Source: Paramacrobiotus metropolitanus | Taxonomy: Eukaryota; Tardigrada; Eutardigrada; Parachela; Macrobiotidae | NCBI RefSeq assembly: GCF_019649055.1 | Contig: NW_026570286.1 | Coordinates: 682,001 to 746,000 of the forward strand | Reading direction: 5' to 3' | DNA: 64,000 nucleotides | Notes under the pieces: generated by a model | What the model was told of the DNA's origin: nothing | Database searches by the model: none | What the model saw: only the letters and a program-made list of their open reading frames with translations | Program-made: the position numbers and the translations under genes | Shown here: positions 52,024-64,000 of the stretch, one piece after another | Position numbering within the stretch: position 1 is the stretch's first letter | How the letters are laid out: each line of letters opens with the position of its first letter

Positions 52024-53183
52024 TTAATAAAACGTCTGTTGACTGTTTGCAGATCCACCGCGGAGATACCGGTTAAACTTTTCGACTTTTATCGTTCGGA
52101 CATGGACTTCCGTTCGTTTCGGGATGTATTCCAACAGAAATGCGTCAATGGTTTTTTCTCCATCCACAAATTCTTGAGCCATTCTCTGTCAAAAAAGTAT
52201 ACTCGTGACAGTCGTGAGAAAGGTGGAACAGTTTCAAACATTTTTTTTCGCCGAAAACTTTAAACTAACATGCACTAAGATTAAGTTTGAGTACTGTACC
52301 AAGTTGAAACAAAACAAGCAATACGAGTACTGAAGTATAGTAAATTAGTAATCCAAACTTCACTTCATGCAAATAATTACGTGCAAGACAGCAAATGCAA
52401 AACTGCGCAAAGTGTGTAATCCTAAATCTATACGATATGGATTATGGACATATACACAGTAATGCAGGCCACAAGACGACTAACTTCAGAATCACTATCG
52501 GCATTCGCTGCCAGAATCCGCAAATTATCCAAAAGCAGATCAGGGCTTGACGGACCTCCCACGACAGCATCTGTAAATTTCAATATCTAAATTAAAATAT
52601 CAACGAAATGTTTGTTATTGTACACCGTACACGAACTCGCAACACACAGCATTTAGTGTGATATCGACGCATGTATTGGAATGCTTTATTAAGAACTAAG
52701 CATTTGTTTATGAAAAGTTGAAGAAGTCGATGAAAATTAAAGTTGATGAAAAATAAAAAATTTAATCGAGTATAAATCGAGATGAAAATTAAATCAAGTA
52801 TAAACTTAGGCTGTCTGTTTTACTGGTTACCGTTCCCTTGTGCACTTACCGTGTTGGCGTTTGGTTTGCTCGTATTCCTGTTGTTTATCACCGAGAACAA
52901 GATGAGAGCGATACAGGCGTTCCCGTGCCTCCTGCAATTCCCTTTCGCGTGCGAGATTATACTCCGCCATGCTCAGGTTTTCCGCTATTATCTCCTGTTT
53001 TTGGTCGGATAGTCGTATCAAATCCGCAGAGTCCAGTACGAGGGAATGCACGCGTTCCTCATTATCCACAAGCTGACGCAGTTCCTCGTTGGACAGATGT
53101 TTCAGGGTGTCGTAGCAGTCCAGCTGTTTAGCCATGTCCGCATATGATCTCGGCGGAGATGTGACCGTACGATTTGTTCCCAT
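52024..53183 (-). CDS. VPS37: ESCRT-I subunit VPS37
   Basis: VPS37 binds VPS23/TSG101 and VPS28 in ESCRT-I for cargo sorting at endosomes. Exons 53183-52850, 52570-52485 and 52185-52024 give 193 residues. The Mod(r) domain fills the protein: YDTLKHLSNEELRQLVDNEE, a long coiled-coil hairpin (IIAENLSMAEYNLARERELQ then EARERLYRSHLVLGDKQQEY), LLLDNLRILAANADSDSE, and the hallmark segment MAQEFVDGEKTIDAFLLEYI followed by PKRTEVHVRTIKVEK. The protein stops soon after, so the Pro-rich tail of vertebrate VPS37B/C is absent. The donor of exon 2 is the weak GTTAGT, chosen because it restores phase and alignment. It is head-to-head with BUD23, and their start codons are about 0.9 kb apart. Confidence 0.9.
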
Positions 53184-54084
53184 TTCAAGAATTCACGAAT
53201 TTCAGCAACGAACAAACCCGGGATTTACTGAGCAAAGCCAGAATCGTTCACAAATACTCGGTCAGATACTGCTGTGTGTCGTCAACAAGAAACTAGGACG
53301 AGATGGATAAAACTAAAATAAACACTTAACCGGATTAGTGACTGTTGTCTATTTGCGGTTCAATCAATCGTTATGCCGTCGGTTCATAAAGTGGTCGAAT
53401 AATCTTGCCATACTATGCTTAATTAAATATGGAACTATGCTCAACAATAAAAACAAACTCAATCTTAATAAACTTCAAAAAAGCAGTATAATATATGAAT
53501 GAAAGTATTCTGACACTGAAATCAGAAACATTCCAAAATTTTCCTAAGCATTCAAATTTCAAAGGCTACTCGAATTCTATAGCTTGCAGTGAATTCCATT
53601 TCCACAGGACCACCACAATGGTATGATGGTTGAATGGAGCCGGAAGTTGAGACAGCGACACACAGCTGGTCTTCGCTCAGAAGCCAAAATTGGATTCATT
53701 TGCGATTTCTGAAAATTGCATTATTCTCGATCTATTTAAAAGTCAAATACTGACGTCTTTGATACTTTTTAATAAAAGAGTTTTCAAGTACGGCAGCCGA
53801 ACATTGTCTATGAGTGTAAGTAACTTATCCAGTGCGTGATGCGGACAGTCAACAGCGGACAGACCTGGCCAGTGTAGCTTGTATTTTGTGGATTTTCGAT
53901 TTCGTTCACTACGGCGAGTTTCGCGGTGTCAGCTCGACTTACCTTGTGTATTTCGCGTCGATTTCCGATACTGAGCGCATTATCATCCTTATATTCTGGA
54001 TCCTTATGCGCAGGAGAAACGAAGAGTCCTGCAGCAAACAGATCGCCGTTGTTTTTCGTTAACAGTCGGAAATTGTCCTTCGAG
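53184..54084. promoter_or_regulatory. Shared divergent region of VPS37 and BUD23
   Basis: About 0.9 kb head-to-head spacer, presumably with both promoters. No core motif is clear. Open frames near 53.8-54.06 kb lie in the likely BUD23 5' UTR and carry no domain. Confidence 0.45.
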
Positions 54085-56201
54085 ATGGCTGGACGCGGAC
54101 GGCCAGAGTATCAGGCCCCGCCAGAAATCGTAAGGCTCCACACTCTTCTTTTTCCGCGCAGCCAAGCTGATCAGTTTATCCCAAGTTGCGACAGTATTGT
54201 GCGTGGTTTGAGCGAACTCATAGTTTATATTGGTGTGCTTTTTACAGTTTTACAATGACGACGAAGCCAGAAAGTATACTTCCAAGTAAGTCACTTGGTT
54301 TGCAGTTCGCCACCTGGGGGGAACGAAAATGGCGTGTGCATTGAAATTTCTCATTGGTGTCTAGCTCGCGTATTATGGGAATTCAGGTGGAACTAGCGGA
54401 ACGCGCTCTTGAATTGCTCAGTTTGCCGGAAGGCAATCCGTGTTATCTGCTGGATTTGGGGTATATTCACCGTTTACGAAACATAAATTTAATTCGGTAT
54501 ATGTACGAGCATATTCAGTAATATTAATTCAGTTCAGCATAAAATTAATTCACTACAATTTTGAGAGCCACTGAATTAAGCCTTAATGTTCAGTGCTGAA
54601 TTCTCCGGATGATACTTAAATTTGGGGAATTTCACTTCATCCGACCTTGTCCGGCATAACACAACAAAAAATAGATTGATGTAAATTATTGTTGCATTTA
54701 TTTCTTAGGTAAGGAAGTGGTATCCGTCGATATGGGAATAATCCGTGAAAATGTACTATTTTGTGTCCTGATTATTTAGCTGTGGATCTGGTCTGAGCGG
54801 AGAAACCATAACGAATGCGGGCCATTTTTGGGTTGGCATGGATATCAGTTCCAGCATGTTGGGTATGCCTTTAACTTGTCTTTTGTATTTCCTTGGCTTG
54901 CGGTTTTTTATACTTTTTTCGGTTTAAACACCGTTCCCATAAAAGCGTTGTTTTTTGGAAAACAAATGTATCCAGTATTTGCGGAGCAGGGTATCATGAT
55001 TGATTGTTGGTTAGTTGAGTGTCTGAGTAATGTGATCGGGAACGGATTATGTTGTCAATTGCCGATTAAAGTGTACTCACTGGCGGCAGTGTTAATTTGT
55101 CTCGCACTGATTTTACTTTTCTCGGTAGATGTTGCCAGAGAACGAGAAGTGGACGGAGATCTAATTCTCAGTGATCTCGGCGAAGGTCTTCCTTTCCGTC
55201 CTGGGAGTTTTGATGGGGCGATAAGGTGTGGATGGAGGCCATACGTGAATCACTGACGCTTTACGTAATTTTTTTGGATTGTATTTCCAGCATTTCGGCG
55301 TTACAGTGGCTGTGCAATGCCGACAAAAAAGAGCACATCCCTTCGAAACGGTTATTCGCCTTTTTCTCATCGTTATACGCATGCTTGGTGAGATTTTGCG
55401 TTGTTTACAGACTTAAAGTGCATGCCAGTTTCAAACTTACGCTTTTTATCTTGTTGGTAGAGCCGTGGATCAAAAGCAGTCTTTCAGTTCTATCCCGAAA
55501 ATAGCGCCCAGGTAAACCGTAACATGCCAATAATTTTCATAACAAGCTTTACTGAAGTTTGAAACTTTGAACATTATGGTTTTGATTTTTGCAACTTATA
55601 CGACGTGTTTATCTGAATTTATTCGACAGGTTGAATTAATAACGCAACAGTCCATGCGAGCTGGTTTTACTGGAGGCTTGGTTGTGGATTATCCGAACAG
55701 TGCTCGAGCCAAAAAGTTAGAAAAATACTTTCTGCACAAATTAAATTTGCCCTGTGCAGTGTTGAACTATTGCATGACCTGGATTTTGTACTTGTAGAAT
55801 GTATTTAGTCCTATTTACCGGTGGTGTCAATCCCACTCTTCCGAAGGGCTTGGATGGAGCCGGTGAAAAGCCCGTTAGTAACAGGTACAAGCGCAATGGT
55901 CTTGCCACGGGAAACATTGTTTAATGCCTGAGTTAACGGAATAATACTGTATTGTCTTGTAGATCTGGACACGGAGATTCACGACCGTCCAAGCCACAGA
56001 AAAATACACGAGAATGGATTTTAGCCAAGAAAGACCGGAGACGAAGACAAGGACGGTAAGTTGTTTTTCATTCTGGTTCAGGTTTTATTTTTGAACTTAT
56101 GAAATAAGATAGCATTCTTAATGGATTCTGTTCGTTTCATTTGCAGAGATGTCAGACCTGACACGAAGTATACCGGCAGACATCGCCAGGGACACTTTTA
56201 A
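54085..56201 (+). CDS. BUD23: 18S rRNA (guanine-N7) methyltransferase BUD23
   Basis: BUD23 (WBSCR22), with partner TRMT112, methylates a guanine of 18S rRNA and supports small-subunit maturation in the nucleus. Eleven exons fit in 2.1 kb: 54085-54129, 54248-54285, 54365-54460, 54780-54862, 55129-55225, 55291-55387, 55461-55511, 55630-55715, 55798-55884, 55963-56055 and 56147-56201. They give 275 residues (human 281) with all phases consistent. Visible are [20 protein letters not shown] at the start, [17 protein letters not shown], the AdoMet motif [41 protein letters not shown] then QWLCNA, the post-domain block [15 protein letters not shown], and the basic tail [26 protein letters not shown] lies at 56274-56279. 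Introns are mostly 65-120 bp. Confidence 0.96.
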
Positions 56202-56556
56202 GCTTTTAGCTACTCTTTTCCAAGTCGTTGTCTGCTCTCTTTTATTTTAATGAACTTGAACCCGACTGAATGAAATAAAGCGCTGTGGTCTCCATGAACC
56301 ATGATTCGCAAAAAGCATCAAAGCCGAACATATTAAATTTTGGTTTCCATAATAACTTAGGCGCAAGAGACTAATGTCGAACCATTCGTAAAGAGCTGAA
56401 TACTTTCGACTCCGGTACAAAATTAGAATAATCGAGAAAAAGAAAAACAAACGCAGGAGGAATCAAAAACAAAAGCGTTCCTCAAAAGTCAGCGGCAACC
56501 GTAAGTATTGAAAATGGGATGGTTAACGCCCTCCACGATGTCAATAAATGCCAGAT
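56202..56556. other. Convergent spacer between BUD23 and RAN
   Basis: Two 3' UTRs; the BUD23 polyadenylation signal AATAAA is at 56274-56279. Nothing else. Confidence 0.5.
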
Positions 56557-58026
<1,470 letters not shown>

Positions 58027-59341
58027 CTTTTATCAAGTGATCGCCAGTAATCCACACGAAAAGCGATGGTAAAAAATATGTACCAGAAGTTTCGCGCCTA
58101 ATATGAATAGCACGTTCAACTTCAGATAGATAAAAAGGCTGCGAACAACTGGAAAGCCAAAAACGAAAAATGCGAAAATTCCTATTTTTCACAGACGGAA
58201 CAAGCGCAACTACGGCAGTGGCGCCTCCAAAATGAGTCAACGAATTAATCGACAATACGTCGAAGCGGCGCACACTCAACTCCGCCCTTTACTGCATTGA
58301 ACCATTGCGGTAACGCTGATTCAAAACACAAATGTGTTATTGGCCACTTTGAGAAAAGTACGTATAAAGTACTAATACAGGGACTGCAACTGGCAGTCTG
58401 GCAGTCTCCAAGTACGACTGTTGACTGTTACTACTAGTTTGGCCATTAGCCACTGTCCCTCCGCGTCACTGAGGTCAAATTTTAAAAAAAACATTGTGAT
58501 TGTAAATCACATTGTGATGTAATTGTTTTATGTGGTGCTGCTATTTTTACCGTGATAAATAAATAACATTGTTATTTTTATAAAGTGCTGTACATACTAG
58601 TATACTACATAGTACATACTAAATGCAACACAATTACGGTTAGTGAAAGCTTAAAAAATTAATATTAATTTCAGTATAATTTCACACTAACCAGTAAAAG
58701 TCGTAACACATGGTACGTAGTTTTAATTAACATGTGATAGTCTTGTTACCGGTTTGTAACTACGTATTGACCTTTTTCTGCGAACATAGGAGAAAATTCC
58801 CGCTTTCAAGAACTATATCTATATATCTATATTCGAGATGATATCATAATGCTACCGGTGCGGAAACCGTTTTAATACAGTATACTGTATTTACGTTAAT
58901 ACAGTATACTGTACCTAGATCGAGTGTACTAGGTACAGAAGTGAGTACTACTTACTTCTGTACCTAGTACACTCGATCTAGGTAGCACCGTCACATGCAC
59001 GGTATTAAAGTGTATACTGAAGAAAAAAATAAGTATGGTCCTGTATGGACTATGGACAGGATCGTATTTTTATGATCCTTATTTATTTCAAATGCCTTAT
59101 AACAACAATAATAACATAATATTCAAGTTTTTATGCATGGTATGTACTGTTGTATGTCAGCCAAGCGAGACAACAAAGGTGTGCCATTATCGCACCTCAC
59201 ACAAGGGGGCTTAACTGGCGTATCAAGCACCCCTCCTCTTTCGTTTTATCCCAAAATAGTACTGTTATGACGTCAACATGACGCATGCGAACACAACAGG
59301 ACATTGTACCGTTTGTAGACGATTCGAATGAGTCACTGCTC
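58027..59341. other. Upstream region of RAN and gene-free DNA
   Basis: Presumably contains the RAN promoter near 58.03-58.3 kb. The rest is AT-rich without a supported gene, apart from the hairpin at 58913-58983 and the paired palindromes just left of it. Confidence 0.45.
58913..58983. repeat. Perfect 30-bp inverted repeat (hairpin)
   Basis: Arms 58913-58942 and 58954-58983 are exact reverse complements (ACCTAGATCGAGTGTACTAG and so on) around an 11-nt loop. Immediately left, the 14-bp palindrome TACAGTATACTGTA occurs twice, about 22 bp apart (near 58877 and 58899). A transcript would form a near-perfect stem. Confidence 0.85.
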
Positions 59342-62300
59342 CGTATGCGCACGCGTGCCTGTGCTCTGATCCAATCCTGCTGGAGGGTTGGGATCTGAGT
59401 TATTCACTTAATTCGGTTCATTTTACGCACTTTGCGTCTCGCGCTCAGTAGCAGTGTTTACAGCTGTACACGTCTCGACATCCATTGGAATTTGTGGTTT
59501 CTTGGTGTGTGTTGCATTCGGTTTTCGCAATCAGGTAATCAATGTTTTAAAAAAGTCATCCAAGTTATCACAATGTTCTTTTTTTGATAAAATTTATGTT
59601 TACATCCACTGATATCCGAAAGGTTCCAATTTACCACGGAAAACTAAAATATAATATGAAATACTGGCACCTGCAGCAATATCGTAAAAACAAGTTCCTT
59701 ATGAAAATTCAGCGACATGGAAACAGTAGCTTGTGGATCTTGAGCCACAAGGTTTCGTAGTTTTGTATTTCTTTGCTGAAAACTACATAAGGAATATTGT
59801 TGGACATATTGCTGGAAAGGCTCATTATGATGCTCCCCAGTCCTACAACAGCGGTAGTGAAATCAAGATGATAAAGCACACCTCATTCCATTTGTAATAT
59901 GCTTCGGCTTGCCAGGACACGTTTGCAAATAGCTAAAATTTTAAGCATAAAACACTGTTAAAAAACATATTTTTTTGTCAGCAGAAACTTTTGACAGAAC
60001 TAAGATGAACACTCGGGTTAAGACTACGCTTAAAACTAAGATCAGTAATTCTGATAATACTCTGATAAAACTAATATTTATACTCAGGTTTTCAAACCTC
60101 AGATAGCTTAGTGTTTGCGAACTCTGGTTATTTCTCCCAAAAACTCAAAAATTCCTCCGTCCACAAAATGTTTTAAACCTAATTGAATTTATTATTATGT
60201 TCACCAGTGAAGTTTATTCAGCCAGAAATACACTATAACAGAAGTTAGGCACTATAACAGAACTTCAAATTTAAAAAATTCAAAGAAAATTTAATGGTAT
60301 TATACATTTTATTTTGTAATATCTGTTTTTTGGCAAACCAAAGGAATACTAGAAACTGAAAATGACGAAATGACGTAATTGCAAAAAAATATACGACATT
60401 ACTAATGACGAGGATTTAAAGCCTGAGTTTTGAATTGTTTGCACATTTAATTTTGCGCCGTCATTTTTCACAACAATTTTTCATCCTGCACGTTTGCTAA
60501 ATCTGTTGTCTTGAAACACTAAATATGCGTTGACCAAACAGTTATATTTCAATTGAGAAAGATTATTAGAGAAAAAAAGCAGAAAATAAAAAGTTATCTT
60601 AGCATACCATTTTTCTGGTTAAATATTTCGAAAAAAAATGTATATTTTTTTGTTTTTAGCTGATGTTGGAAATAAAAGAGGCTAGCGCTACGCTACTATA
60701 TACTTCCACTGCCGAGTAGCAGAGCGTTTCAAATGTAATGGAAATTGTTGCAAAATTGTTTTAGAACGCATTATAGGTATTATATGCAATTATTCCGTTG
60801 GTCTGAAACTTTTGCCAACACTACTATGAGCACTCGGGTTAAGACCATGCTTTGAACTAGTATCACCACTCAAGTTTATACGTTGATCAAAACTAGCATT
60901 AGTACTCGGGTTAACACTCTCGTTAAAGCTAACACGAACATCTTTATTTGTACACCAAATATCATTCAATAATTCAGGAATCGTAACTGTTTCGCTACAC
61001 ATAATTATTTTTTGCAAAATGCTTATGAAAAACAATTTTTCGCGGACGCTTTGGCATGAGAAAAATTTGGTACAAAAACATTTTGCTGAATCGCTACACA
61101 GACATTCGGCATGCTACTGTCTTTTTTGTTTACGCTCTAATCTATAATCTCATTAGAATGTTTTCCTAAGTTTTTTTATATTTTACTTGTTTTTGTTAGC
61201 TTTTCTTGTGTTTTCTGAATATATTTTCGTGGTGTTCATAAGATTATTAGCTTTTTTGGCTGGCTTTAGTTTTTTTTTAATCCAGTATGTTTTTTAACTT
61301 TTCAAGCTTTGTTAAAATTGTTTTTTAAGCCAAATTGTGCTATGCTAAAATTGGTATATGCGGAAGAGTTTTATGCCCTTATGTTCTTATTCCGAAATGT
61401 ACGTATATCATGCGCCTTCCCCTGCGTAGATGTTACTAAAAGCATTTTCAACGAAAAGGTTGATTTCAGTATTCTTAATGAAAAAAAAACGAAGATAAAA
61501 AGAAATGAAGACATTTTCAATGCGAAAGTTTATTTGAGTTATAGTTCCGAAGAAGATTTGCAGAAAAGATCGAGAGTCAGTTTGTCGAAAGGGGTTAAGC
61601 TAAAGCCGAACAAAACAGTTGATTCGTCTGTTGACCGTATTTTTAACCAGAGTCTTAACCAGAGTGCTGTTTTTAGTTTATAACCGAGTATAAACCTTAG
61701 TAATCTTGTTAGTCCAGATCAAAGTCTTAACCCGAGTGCACATTAGTATCGTCAAAAGTTTTACTTGACTGGAGGTTGTAAGTTAGATTTGGGTTTTCAA
61801 GCTCATTTTGGAATTTCTGACTTTTATTTTGTGCGGGCGCGATTTGCAATGTCCGTTTAATTGGTTTGGAAAAGAACCGTCAGGGATAAATTTTGATTGC
61901 GTAGCATAACTTTTATAAATACTGTGCGTTAATGTATAAATATAATGGTTGCCTTGTATAAATTGTTTACTCGTGAAATATTATAGCACAGTAATGGTAA
62001 AATAAACATTCAATAAACATTTATATGAAGTAGTGCAACAGTGTATGCAAATTTGTGGATCAGTGTATAAGTTTCGCTGTACACATGAAGGTTCCTCACA
62101 CTTAAATAAGAACTAATCTGAAAATGCGCATTTACAATTATAATTCAAAAATTTGATTAAGCAGTCGGCGATGATATTATTTGTTGAGATCCGAAATAAA
62201 AAACTTTGATTTTACCTTGTTGCATCACTAACATAGACGCGGCACAGCTACAATTTCCAATGGATTTCATGCGAGAGTGGAATTGTAATTGCTGTACTGA

Positions 62301-62402
62301 GCACGAGACGTTAAGTGCACAGAATGAACCGAATTAGGTGAATAACTCAGATCCCAACCCTCCAGCAGGATTGGATCAGAGCACAGACACGCGTCGTATA
62401 CG
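59342..62402. mobile_element. 3.06-kb element with ~155-bp terminal inverted repeats
   Basis: The left end (59342 to about 59500) and right end (about 62246-62402) are reverse complements with roughly 80% identity by eye. The best block is CTGTGCTCTGATCCAATCCT continuing through GCTGGAGGGTTGGGATCTGA and GTTATTCAC. Inside, a second inverted pair (59985-60040 and 61715-61760; core CACTCGGGTTAAGACT) lies away from the ends, with an extra direct copy at 60826-60861. No transposase is seen. Open frames at 60790-61035 (-) and 61309-61683 (+) include translated repeat units and have no domain. Best read as a non-autonomous DNA transposon or a decayed larger one. Confidence 0.7.
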
Positions 62403-64000
62403 CAAAACTGTCTGGGATTTCATGTGGCGGCTGGATCTTAAATTATTCTTAATCCTGCATGAGCTCATGGGCTCTCTGTAGTAGTAAATGTAATCAACAG
62501 CCTGAATACAAGGCAAAAACTAAGCACAACAGCATTTTATAGCTCTTATCATAATGACATATGATTGTGTTTCCCTGTAGTCCACTCTAAAGGGCTACAG
62601 CACAGTACAGGACAGTTTCAGCAACATTCGCATTGTTGGAATAATAATATCGAACGGCGCAGCCCTTGCCTTGTTGATGAAATGGGATAAAATCGTTGTC
62701 CCCTCTCTTCTCTCTCGATCTCTCTCTGGCTTGTTACATCGTTCCCTCCTTGGATCATCTAGTCAGTCAGTTTCCCTTGCGTTTCCGTCTGGGAACAGTA
62801 GTTTGGTGTGTGCTGCTCCTGTGGATTTGTCAGACTCTGGTTCGCAGTTGGCAAGAAAGACCAAAAAGAAACTTTCATCATATCATGGGGCTTACGTGCC
62901 CTTTACATAAACTGCCAGAAAGAAAGCGTGGCAGAAAGTGGTGCATTGCATCTTGAGTTTTGTATTGGAATTCGCTGACTCGTGACGGAATTCGTCTCAT
63001 TATGCAAGTGCCGTGACCGATGCTGATACGTTTTTCTCCCTACGGAACGGGAACAAACTGATCATTTGTGTTTCATTGCGGATTAAACCTGGGATCTTTC
63101 ATATCTGCTGTTGACTGTTGTATGATCTTGCTACTATTTCCAGCGGGAAAATGACTAAAGACCGGTTGACAGCCCTAAAAGCGGTAGGTGCTTGAGAAAA
63201 CGTTGACTCTGATTGCAGAACCGAAGAGTTTGAAAAATTTAGCAGGACGTTTTGATTTTTGCTCTTCTTATGTACGCCGCGTGCGTAGTTATGATTCTCT
63301 CTTCCTACTTCTGTGCGTTTAGGTCCTTTTTGTTTTCTAAAACGGTTGCTATTTGTTTTGAAATTATCATAAATATCTCCGAAAATAGCACTGCTTTTAA
63401 GTTGTTCGTTGTTTAATTGATGACCATTTCAGTACGCTCATGGTCATGTTATCGCTGGACATCCGTGCTGCCGTTGTGACGGTGTTGAGTGTGAGTTGCT
63501 GTACGACTTATAATGCAGTTTGGCGGAAAATAAAATATTCAGGAAAATAGAAAATTCATTATATTTTATACAAATAATAATAAGTTTCTGTATTTCAGTT
63601 CCATTTTCTGTGTAGTGTTCACGGTAGCAGATGCAGAGCTTTTATACGAAGTTTTAAATCGTAGCGTACGTATATAAAACATTATTTTTTAATACTTTTC
63701 AGTATTGTCAGGTACGATGCTTTGGTATATATTAATTTTTACATTATAAGGTGTGCAATAAAAACTTCAGCACCATATTATTGATTCGGTATTTGTATTA
63801 AACCCTCTAATCGAAAAAGGATTGCCAATTATGCCGTATTCAATGACTGGGTTGATTTAACGTTGATAGTTTGTAATTCCGACAACGAGGTTTTCTTTGT
63901 CAAAAACGGGAATTTTTTCGTTTTGAATTCTTATGGTTGAAAGGCAGCTATATCTGTACTCGTAGTCTTTAGTTCGAAGACGTAGGGACTGAGGAAAATC
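62403..64000. other. Gene-poor DNA at the window end
   Basis: No confident gene. A tentative exon at 63599-63665 is listed separately. Frames at 62.67-62.96 kb on the plus strand are unsupported. Confidence 0.4.
63599..63665 (+). CDS. Tentative exon, possible start of a Cys-loop ligand-gated channel
   Basis: Between a TTTCAG acceptor and a GTACGT donor, one frame reads SIFCVVFTVADAELLYEVLN then RS. A hydrophobic end of a signal peptide followed by ADAELLYEVL resembles the N-terminus of Cys-loop receptor subunits. A possible signal-peptide exon (from 63441, ending at a GTGAGT) does not match phase with it, and the rest of the gene would lie beyond the window. Very tentative. Confidence 0.2.

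Noticed and set aside
60790-61683. Two frames inside the 3-kb element as possible transposase pieces
   Set aside because: Their distinctive parts are translations of the element's own short repeats; no catalytic motif.

Overview
This is a stretch of a compact eukaryotic (metazoan) nuclear genome. Genes are split by many short GT-AG introns (mostly about 50-700 bp), lie on both strands, and are nearly all recognisable animal housekeeping genes. An IspD-family gene occurs without bacterial context, and Ran, VAP, XRCC4, MITD1, SHB-type and BTBD genes are present. A small-genome protostome is likely and a tardigrade is my best guess, but no sequence here proves the phylum. I rebuilt the gene models by hand from splice sites and reading phase. 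Except where noted, every exon chain closes in frame.

Layout. 0-3 kb: CDK-like kinase (-). 3.3-6 kb: DHX15/Prp43 DEAH helicase (+) whose C-terminal HA2/OB region is largely absent. 6.5-11.9 kb: two TSPO paralogues flanking a CRPPA/IspD-type cytidylyltransferase. 12.2-15.2 kb: a chromatin-type protein (-) with SAMD1-like winged helix, double PHD finger and SAM domain. 15.7-17.2 kb: MITD1 (+). 18-19.5 kb: VAP/MSP protein (-). 19.5-24.3 kb: gene-free, repeat-rich DNA with tandem repeats, an AT minisatellite and a small TIR element. 24.3-25.8 kb: XRCC4-like protein (-). 25.8-30.4 kb: gene-poor, with a 665-bp foldback element. 30.4-33.6 kb: SHB-family SH2 adaptor (+). 36.2-38.2 kb: divergent 7TM receptor (-). 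38.9-42.2 kb: BTB-BACK-PHR protein (-). 44.2-46.4 kb: unrecognised two-exon protein (+). 47.6-49.1 kb: RRM/RGG protein (+). 50.0-56.2 kb: DNAJC30 (+), VPS37 (-) and BUD23 (+). 56.6-58.0 kb: Ran (-). 58-64 kb: no confident gene, but a 3.06-kb element bounded by about 155-bp inverted repeats.

Main points. DNAJC30, VPS37 and BUD23 are neighbours here, as DNAJC30, VPS37D and BUD23 are in the human Williams-Beuren region, which suggests an old conserved block. The winged-helix/double-PHD/SAM protein combines modules that vertebrates keep in SAMD1 and KAT6A/B. The helicase reading frame survives loss of about 185 residues. The TSPO pair shares all four intron positions and phases. Several non-coding inverted-repeat structures look like unclassified mobile elements.

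The genes mostly work separately. Functional links are limited to ESCRT (VPS37 in ESCRT-I, MITD1 binding ESCRT-III), ribosome/RNA biology (BUD23, DHX15, RRM/RGG protein) and the mitochondrion (two TSPO, DNAJC30).
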